Of a DNA stretch of 64,000 nucleotides, positions 56,997 through 64,000 are shown piece by piece. A model generated the notes under the pieces. It ran no database searches, had not been told where the DNA came from, and saw only the letters and a program-made list of their open reading frames with translations. Source of the stretch: Berberis thunbergii (taxonomy: Eukaryota; Streptophyta; Magnoliopsida; Ranunculales; Berberidaceae). The stretch lies in NCBI GenBank assembly GCA_003290165.1, contig QNQO01000682.1:1-64000 (forward strand), read 5' to 3'. Position 1 is the stretch's first letter. Each line of letters opens with the position of its first letter. The translations under genes and the position numbers were made by a program.

Positions 56997-58480
56997 CTAT
57001 TTTGTTTCCTCCGGCCATGCAGTGTAGGGCGCATTTAGTTCTCTAGGCTGCTCTTTTGATCTCGTAGTGGGATTTGCTTTTTCATTCCATTTGAGTTGTT
57101 TGTCTGGCATTTCGATTAACTCATCAAGTCGTCCTTTCTGAACCCAATGCTCGATTTCATCTTTTAGATTGTAGTAGTCTTTGGTATCGTGTTCATGATC
57201 CTTATGGAAGGAACAATATTTGTTTTTGCCTCTTCCTTCCTGGTTTTCTCTCATCCTGAATGGTCAGTTGATGTTATCCCATTTTGCTATGTGCTTCAGT
57301 ATTTTGACTCGACTTGTTTTTAAGGTTATATATGGTTTGTATGTCTTTTTCATCATGCTTGTTATTCGCTCGTGTCGGGGTCATGTTGACTGCAGCTTTT
57401 CGAACTCTTGCTGGTTTCAATTGGTTCTTCCGCCATTCCTATGCCTCTTCAAATTAATGTTGTTCTCCCATTTCCTTGAATGACTATCTTTTTCTTGGTC
57501 ATTTTTTCTTCTGGCTGCTTTCATTTCCATGAGAGATGTGTTTTGAGGTTGTTTTCAATAAGACCACCATGCCTTTTGGAGGTTCCAGGTTAAAAGCATA
57601 GAAATGACCTTTATTCAGTTCGGCGATGAAGGTTACGGCGCTATGTCATCGTTGCATGCATCGATCATCGTCAGTTCGTTGGTGAAACGAATGACGTAAT
57701 ATCGTATTGTCCTTTCAGAGTTTTGCTTGATATGGAGGAGGTAGTGTGGTCATTTCCTCATTCGCTGGCTTCCGATGAATCTGGTGACAAAAGCGGTGGC
57801 CAACATCTGGAAAGATTCTGTTGACCTCAATGGTAGGTTGTTGAACAAATTCAACATTGTGGAGGTAAGGCTGGTAAAAAATTATCTGCATAAGATCTAT
57901 TCCATAGTTTTTTTCAGGGTCATCATGTGGTGGAAGTGTCTCAGGTGATTTGTTGGGGCGATGGTACCATCGTATACTTCGAACTTTGGTGGAGTGAACT
58001 TTTTCGGCATGGGAGTTTTCACAAGGGCATCAGAGAATGGTGGCTTGGCTAATTAATACAATACGTTGGGATCAGAGACTCTGATTTTGAACGAGATTTC
58101 AGCAAGCATTCCGTCACACTGTGGAGTCTTGCCTTGGATGAATTCATCGCTCTCGAAGTTTTTCGGTTGGGGTTCTGCTGGGACTTCGTCACTCCCTTGA
58201 GTTTGCTTGGCAGAGTTTTGTTGGGCGGTGCTTGGACAGGATCAGCTGGCTGGATGCGCTCCTGGATGATTTTTATAGCATCACCGGATGTTTGGGTTGT
58301 CTGGGTTATTGCATGATGTGGATCTTGATTCTCGGGTACCAGAGGCCCGATGATTTGGGTTGCATCTTGTTCGAGAGCAATTTGTGATACATTGTCACCA
58401 ATAGGAGAGTTATTGTTATCATCACCGGGATGAGGATCTGTAGGGTGTCAATTGTTCCGATAGCTTATCTATTGTTTATC
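56997..58480 (-). pseudogene. Element F gag remnant with zinc-knuckle-like block
   Basis: Right to left: a capsid part around 58130-57770, homologous to PPKFEAYDGT of element A, then KYCSFHKDHEHDTKDYYNLK and DEIEHWVQKGRLDELIEMPD at 57225-57110. That is the Cys/His block (C-x2-H pattern) of Tat gag. Many stops and shifts. Confidence 0.75.
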
Positions 58481-58533
58481 AGATTTTGGTGAGCTTTGTC
58501 ACTATGGTTCTTGTTTTTAGAAAGGAAGTTTGT

Positions 58534-58556
58534 CGTTCCCCATAGACGGCGCCAAA
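58534..58556 (-). other. Primer-binding site of element F
   Basis: The minus strand reads TTTGGCGCCGTCTATGGGG directly after the LTR, the best-preserved Tat primer site in the window. Confidence 0.75.
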
Positions 58557-58557
58557 C

Positions 58558-59030
58558 TGGTGCATTCGAAATTTGTCCTCCTGTGAGTTTGATGGATAAA
58601 CAGATTAGATTGCCAATGACCACCTTTTTGGTGGCTGAAGGAAGTAAATCTTGACAAAACTCAATTAAAGTTGCATAACTGTGTCGAATGTTCCCTCTAC
58701 CTTTTATAATGGTCGTGATTAATTATCTGCGTGACTTAAGCATGTAAGGCACAACGGAAGGAAATATTTCTCGTAACAATTTCTTCATTGACGGAGAAGC
58801 ATCCATGGAGGCGTAATCCCCTCCATGGCTATTTTTAGTACAACATTCTTCTTCTTTATGAGAGAACTCGTGTCGGGCCTAGATTTGGGCTTTGACCTGT
58901 TCAAGCCCGGATTTGGGTTTTGTGTGATGATTAGCTTTAACCTTCTTGGGTTTTACGAGTTGACCCAATAGATGGATGTTCTATGCCACATGTATGGCTG
59001 TGATGATCGATTTATTTTGATGTATCATCA
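58558..59030 (-). repeat. 5' LTR of element F
   Basis: 473 bp, TGGTGCATTCG to TGTATCATCA, next to the TCATA duplication. It lacks a block of about 65 bp present in the 3' LTR. Confidence 0.85.
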
Positions 59031-59035
59031 TCATA

Positions 59036-59929
59036 TCTGAACAAAGTTGTCATTCCTGGGATGGAAGTTGAGGCTGCTTGTGAGAGAGTATACACCATGA
59101 AACGAGTTTTTGCAGATTTGCAGAAGTCGTATTTAGATGCTCTCCGCGAGATTGAGCTACTAAAGAAACAACTTGAAGGCCAGGCTGGTAAGGTGGGTGC
59201 TAGTTCAAGCCAGAGGTCTACTCAATCGAAGATTCATTTGGATGCCTTGAAGGCAAAACTGGGGTCTTAGAGGGTTTGCTTGGAGGCAGTTGAGACAGAT
59301 TTGGCAAAGATGATGTCTGTGAAAGACAGACTGGAATAGGAGTTGAATCATGCTAAACATGACCTGAAGCTTGCCCAGGAGACTGTGTCCAAGGTACAGT
59401 CTAAGATGTAGGCTCTGAGCATTAACAAGATCAACAAGGAATTAGAATGGGTTGTCCGATGTCAGCAGTTGGAGGTTGATGTTGCATTCAATGCTACAAG
59501 TATTAGGACGATAGAAGAGCAACTCCTCCTAGCGTAAAATTAGCTTAGCTCAATCAAGGACAAGTTATGTACTGAGCAATCCAAAGCTGATGCCTTGACG
59601 AGCAATTTGGAGCAGTCAGAACAAGAGCTTGCATAGTCGAAAGCTCATGAGGAGAAGCTTGTTAGGTTCAAGGCACATTTCAGTTCAGCAGAGTTGTGAA
59701 AGGAATGCTAAAGCTATTGGGATTAATGGAAGATGATCTTGTTGATTGGGAATTTTCCTACTACGGACAGGTGGTCTATGTAGAGTTTGAAAAAGCTTTT
59801 GATCAGTCGCAAGAAGAGGATGATCCGAATCAAGGTGCTGAAGCTTTAGTATGCACAGAACCAACCCCTGCTTCTTCTTCTGTTAAGCCCTGCCCCATTG
59901 TATCTGGACCTCCTCCTGATAAGGAATAA
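59036..59929 (+). pseudogene. Antisense extra ORF of element B, part 3 (C-terminal)
   Basis: It resumes in frame after element F (EMS then YLNKVVIPG). EVEAACERVYTMKRVFADLQ, ELEWVVRCQQLEVDVAFNAT and ALTSNLEQSEQEL form a coiled-coil-like half, nearly parallel to C. The acidic and Pro-rich end is PPPDKE, stop at 59927. Stops at 59268, 59337, 59409 and 59535 break it. Confidence 0.75.
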
Positions 59930-60149
59930 ATTTTGTATTTTCTGAATCATTAATGAAAAGAAATTTGTTGAATAACACTTTGTACTTGTATTTTCTAGAG
60001 ATTTCCTTCTGAATCTTTTTTGTGTTTCCTTGCCATGGTATTGGTCTTTTGACAAAAAATTTCATTAAGTCTGGAAACTGTTTAGTTAATTTGTCCCTTT
60101 AAGTTCTGACCACTCAACTTGTATGCGTTCTTGAGGTCAAACACTTTTG

Positions 60150-60805
60150 GTCTAGACTTTTAGGAGGTCCCGAAGTTATCTTGGCCAAACTTTGTGAGTT
60201 GGCTAAACTCTGCACAGCGGAGTAAGAATAATCTTGGCGGACCAAAGATCATTCGAATTCATAAGTCAATTATATTTTTCATTTCTCAAGCCATCTTAAT
60301 CCGCTCTTGGCGGACGAGGCATTAGCGCAGACCAGAATTTATCTTCATCAAGCTTCATGAGCTAACTAAACTTTGGTCAAGTTTTGACATCATTGTCTAT
60401 GGTCAGATAATGATCCTTGGTAAGTCATCTTGATCGGGTTTCATGAGCTCTGACAAGACTTCCACTTTCTAAGCCATATTTGTCCGTACTTGGCAGACTA
60501 GGCTGTAGAGCGGACCAAAAATTGTCTTCATCAATTTCCATGAGCTAACAAACTTTGGTCAAGTTTGGCCATCACTGTCTATGGTCAGACAATGATCCCT
60601 AGCAAGACATCTTGGTCAGGCTTCATGAGCTTTGACTAGACTTCCACTTTCTAAGCCATTTTTGTCCGCTCTTGGCAGACTAGGCTATAGAGTGGACCAG
60701 AAGCTATCTTCATCAGTCTCGATGAGTTGACTAAACTTTTGTCAAGTTTGGCCATCGTTGTCTATGGTTGAACAATGATCACTGACAAGTCATCTTGCTT
60801 AGGTG
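60150..60805. repeat. Tandem array of element B, unit about 182 bp
   Basis: Roughly 3.5 units. Each holds CTTTCTAAGCCAT, TTGTCCGCTCTTGGCAGACT, GACCAGAA, CTTCATGAGCT, AACTTTGGTCAAGTTTGGCC and GTCTATGGTCAGACAATGAT. The AAGCCAT block recurs at about 60288, 60471 and 60653. The unit is unlike the arrays of C and F. Confidence 0.9.
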
Positions 60806-60974
60806 GCCTTAGGTGTATAAGTCTAACTTAGGTGTTCTGATTTATTTAACTCTGGTCAGACCAGCAGGTCTAACACTTAAGTGAGATTGCAATAAATTGA
60901 CAAGATTTTCAGCCAGATTTAATGAACATCAGTGAAACTTTAGTAAAGCAAATACCTTGAATTTATTGATAATA

Positions 60975-63665
60975 TTTATTTAGTTATTCTACATACCATG
61001 GCCGCTTAAGGCCTTCATCATTCGTGTTTTCTAACTAATATGTACCTGGCCTGTTGATCTTAGTCACTCTGTCGGGTCCTTCACAATTTGGATTTAGCTT
61101 TCCGCCATTGGTTCCTTAGTGTTCTGCTGGGTTCTTCTGAGCACCCAATCTCCCACCTTGAACTCTCGAGGCTTGACCTTTTTATTATATTACTGAGCCA
61201 TCCTCTGTTGGTAGGCAACTATCTTGGCAGAAGCCTCTTCTCTTTTATCTTCGAGAAGATCTTGTCTGACGCACAAAGCCTCATCATTGTCGTCCGACCT
61301 AAACTCCTTTGTTTTGAATGTTAGCATTCCAAGTTCTACTGGGATCATTGCTTCTGATTCGTAAACTAGAGTGAACGGTGTTTCCCCAGTAGGAGTTCTT
61401 TTGGTGTTCTAATATGCCTAGAGAATTCCTGGTAGCTCTGAGACTCACAAGCCTTTGGCCACATCAAGTTTTCTTTTGAAAGCTTCCAAAATGGTCGTGT
61501 TGGTGACTTCCGTCTGTACACTAGCTTGGGAGTACTCTAGTGAAGAGTAGTGGTGGATGATGTTAAGATTATCACACGGCTTTTTAATATTTTTTCCTTC
61601 AAACTAGGTTCCATTATCACTGACTAATGTCTTTGGGATGCCGAATCTGCAGACGATGGACGCCTATATGAAATTCTCAATTTGATTTTCACCTATCTTG
61701 GCTAGAGGCTCCACTTCTACCCATTTGATGAAGTAATCCACAGCTACAAGGAGGAACCTCTTTTTGGTGAAAATTGGGAGTGGCGCCATGAGCTGATCAT
61801 TGGGGACAAGGGTTGAGCAGGCATGTGCATGTATGGCGCACACCTCTGACACTTGTCACATATTCAGACCATATCCTTGGCATCCTGTTGTATCTTCGGC
61901 CAATAGTAACCTAATGTTAGGGCCTTGTGGGCCACGATTCTCTCGCTTGGGTGGTTCCCGCAGATGCCCTTATGAATTTCTCTAACAATGTGGTCTGCCT
62001 CTGAGCTGGTCAGGAATCGAAAAGTGTACCCTGCTACCTATTTTTAGCCTTATGGCTTCATGATTTTGTCTTATCTGTTGGGAGGACTTCGTTATTGATG
62101 TACACGATGATGGGATTCTTCAGCTTGTTTATTCACTTGTTGCGCAGTCATCACTAGATTTTTTTCTTCCAGACTTGATTTTTCTTGGAATTCAATGAGT
62201 TCGACTGTAGTCTCAATCGTAGCTGAGGCCTTTTTGGCCAATTTGTCAACCTTTTTCGTTGTCTTCTCTGAGACGTCATTGGAGTTTTATCCTCTTGATT
62301 CCGCTCATGGTATTGATTAATTTCTTGTGATAAGCCAACATCCTGGGATCTTTGCTGCTGAACTCCAACTTAACCTGGTTGACTACCAGATGGGAGTCGT
62401 AGTATGCAGTATGTTTGTCTATTTCGTCTATTTCGATCCCCTTGGTGAGCTTCAGACCGAACAAGAGAGCCTTATACTCAGTTTTGTTGTTGGAGGCAGG
62501 GAAGCCAAACCTGACAGCTTTCTCTAGAGTCACCCCACCTGGAGAATGGAGAGTGACTCCAGGTCCACTTCCATTAACTATGGATGATCCATCACAAAGC
62601 AGGACCCGATCTTGGTCATCTAACTTATGTTCTTGGTCGTCTGACTCCCGCTCTCCACCGCCTGTTAGTTCGGTGATGAAGTCCGCCAATGCTTGAGGTT
62701 TGAGGGTTGTTCTTGGGGCATAATTGATGTTGAACTGCCCTAATTCGACTGACCACTTGACCATCATGCACGACAACTCAGGCTTGCACAATATTATGCG
62801 AAGTGGATGCTTAGTGAGGACCGTTATAGAGCGGACCTGGAAGTAGGATCGTAGCTTCCTGGAAGAGACAACCAACACCAAAGCTAACTTCTCCAAAGTC
62901 TGGGTAGTTTGCCTCCGCTTTCACAAAGGTTATGCTGGCGTAGTACACTGGTATTTGAACTATCGTTTCGGACCAGGGCTTGAACTAGCATAATGTTTCG
63001 AAACAGACAGGTACAGGTAAAGAGTCTCTCCTGGTATCGATTTTGAAAGTAATTTCATGCTTTCCATATATGATTTCAGGCTTTGGAAGGCTTACTCGCA
63101 CTCTTCATATATTTGAATTATTTATTTCCTTTTAGAATTTTGAAAATGGAGGCATTTGTCGGATGATTTGGAGATAAATGTTGAGTGCTTCCACCCTCCC
63201 AGTCAGGTTCTGAACTTCCATTATTGTGGTGGGAGACTTCATAATGTGAAGAGCCAGAATCTGTTTCAGATAGGCCTCTATCCCTCTTCGATTTACTATG
63301 TAGCTTAGGAATTTGCCTGACTCAACCCCAAAGATGCATTTATGTGGTTGAGCTTCATCTGATACTTGCGGAGCTGATTAAACGCTTTGGAGAGATTTGC
63401 AACGTGATCAGGACTGAGGAAATTTTGACCTGCTTATCGTCTACACAGACCTCCATCGTTTTACCAATTTTCTCCTTGAACATCTAATTTACAAGTCCTT
63501 GATATGTTGCTTTTATTTTTCAGACCAAATGGCATTACCTGATAGCAGTATATCCCTCTTTCAGTTATGAAGAAAGTCTTCTCTTGCTCTAGGTGGTGCA
63601 TTTGTATCTGCTTATATCCGTAATAAGCATCCATGAAGCAAGTGATAAACTCCTTGGCAAGCGTC
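60975..63665 (-). pseudogene. Element B pol remnant (RT, RNase H, integrase)
   Basis: RT at 63640-63120: MDAYYGYKQIQMHHLEQEKT, FITERGIYCYQVMPFGLKN, then MEVCVDD (catalytic VDD) and LTGRVEALN/FISKSSDKCL-type thumb. Connection and RNase H form a 206-codon open frame (62896-62276) with VEFGQFNINY-like, LCDGSSIVNGSGPGVTLHSP, NNKTEYKALLFGLKL and YYDSHLVVNQ blocks holding the RNase H acidic residues. Integrase: VAVDYFIKWVEVEPLAKIGE (61760-61690). The C-terminal INRPGTY and KRPWYVE lie near 61060-60975. Several stops and shifts. Confidence 0.85.
61900..62275 (-). other. Element B inter-domain region of pol
   Basis: Lies between RNase H and the integrase core. A zinc-region-like HxxxH/C...C pattern of the integrase N-terminus is suggested near 61990-61850, but the frame is too broken to place it. 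Confidence 0.4.
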
Positions 63666-63669
63666 TGAA

Positions 63670-64000
63670 ATTAGTCAATTGACCTTGGGGGAGACTGTGA
63701 AACCAAGTCAGTGCTGGTTTTTTCAGGCCGTGGGAAATGTTCGACACATTACTGCTTCAAATCCTTTTTTCAATGCCATCACATGATGATAATAGCGTAA
63801 GTGGTCGAACGGGTCCATTATCGTGTCATAAAATTTCAGCTTTGGAAGCTGAACTTCTTAGGCAGTAGCGCGTTCAAGATTTGATGGTGAATGGGGAGAT
63901 GTTGAGGTTGTATAACATGCCAAGATTGGTCGTCCCGAGTCAAGGGGTTTATGCAGTGGCCTTGTCAGCCTTAGAAGTCCAGTCTCCATAAACTGCTATG
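63670..64000 (-). pseudogene. Element B gag remnant, fused to RT by deletion
   Basis: The minus strand shows the gag block around PLRYYHHVMALKKGFEAVM and NISHGLKKPALTWFHSLPQG, homologous to MMEFKESTKSILCRTF and TMSWFNNLPPRS of element A. It lies directly before the RT start (63640), so the rest of gag and the protease are missing. Continues outside the window. Confidence 0.7.

Larger units (their letters stand above)
46785..59030 (-). mobile_element. Tat-type retrotransposon 'F', inserted in the antisense ORF of B
   Basis: LTRs at 46785-47324 and 58558-59030 are flanked by a perfect duplication TCATA (46780-46784 and 59031-59035). Primer site 58534-58556 and gag (58480-56997, minus) place transcription right to left. 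The antisense ORF is at 48069-49589 plus 54411-55212, interrupted by element C. Tandem arrays occupy 55430-56800. Pol is deleted between the arrays and gag. Confidence 0.9.
26880..64000 (-). mobile_element. Tat-type retrotransposon 'B', host of the nest, runs past the window end
   Basis: The 3' LTR is at 26880-27455. The antisense ORF is in three parts (27755-28590, 45906-46784, 59036-59929), then come a tandem array (60150-60805), pol (63665-60975, minus) and gag (64000-63670, minus). The 5' LTR lies beyond the window. The CACTA (28591-45902) and element F (46785-59030) are later insertions. Joining the three ORF parts at the duplicated ATT and TCATA keeps the same reading frame, which shows they were once one sequence. 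Confidence 0.85.

Overview
This window reads as nuclear DNA of a flowering plant, probably a eudicot. The signs are spliced AT-rich introns in plant housekeeping gene pieces, Athila and Tat lineage Ty3/gypsy elements, hAT, CACTA and Mutator-type DNA elements, and an L1-type LINE. Only two sequences look like working protein genes: the 5' part of a leucine-rich repeat protein at the left edge (minus strand), and a complete five-exon CREG-like gene (42632-45170, minus) that lies inside a transposon. Nearly everything else is nested mobile DNA.

Layout. 1-2821: start of the LRR gene and its upstream spacer. 2822-3611: a non-autonomous hAT element with a perfect 8-bp duplication. 4002-13243: a small non-autonomous LTR element (here 'H'), split in its right LTR by a Tat-type retrotransposon (here 'A', 5772-13193). 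13849-13999: a palindromic Mutator-type MITE. 14243-25688: a decayed Athila element on the plus strand. 26515-26770: a LINE reverse-transcriptase scrap. 26880 to the window end: one large nest. Its host is Tat element 'B' (minus strand, left LTR 26880-27455, 5' LTR beyond the window). B was hit by a 17.3-kb CACTA element (28591-45902, duplication ATT) and by a second Tat element 'F' (46785-59030, duplication TCATA). F was hit by a solo-LTR insertion (47333-47734) and by Tat element 'C' (49590-54405, duplication GCAAG). Removing the inserts restores continuous reading of the B antisense ORF across both junctions, which fixes the order of events.

The Tat elements all share one plan. gag-pol is on one strand, an extra ORF runs on the opposite strand between the end of pol and the 3' LTR, and in three of four copies a different tandem repeat lies between that extra ORF and the end of pol. 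In B and F the extra ORF has its own TATA box outside the LTR.

The CACTA element is the most interesting part. No transposase is visible. It carries spliced, same-strand pieces of at least seven unrelated host genes (NOT4-like, PEX4/UBC21, PDR-type ABCG transporter, transportin, clathrin heavy chain, urease and CREG) plus unrecognised exons. It appears to be two CACTA elements, one inside the other, with different palindromic subterminal repeats. The inner one holds the CREG, urease, clathrin and transportin pieces. CREG keeps an open frame and canonical splice sites throughout.
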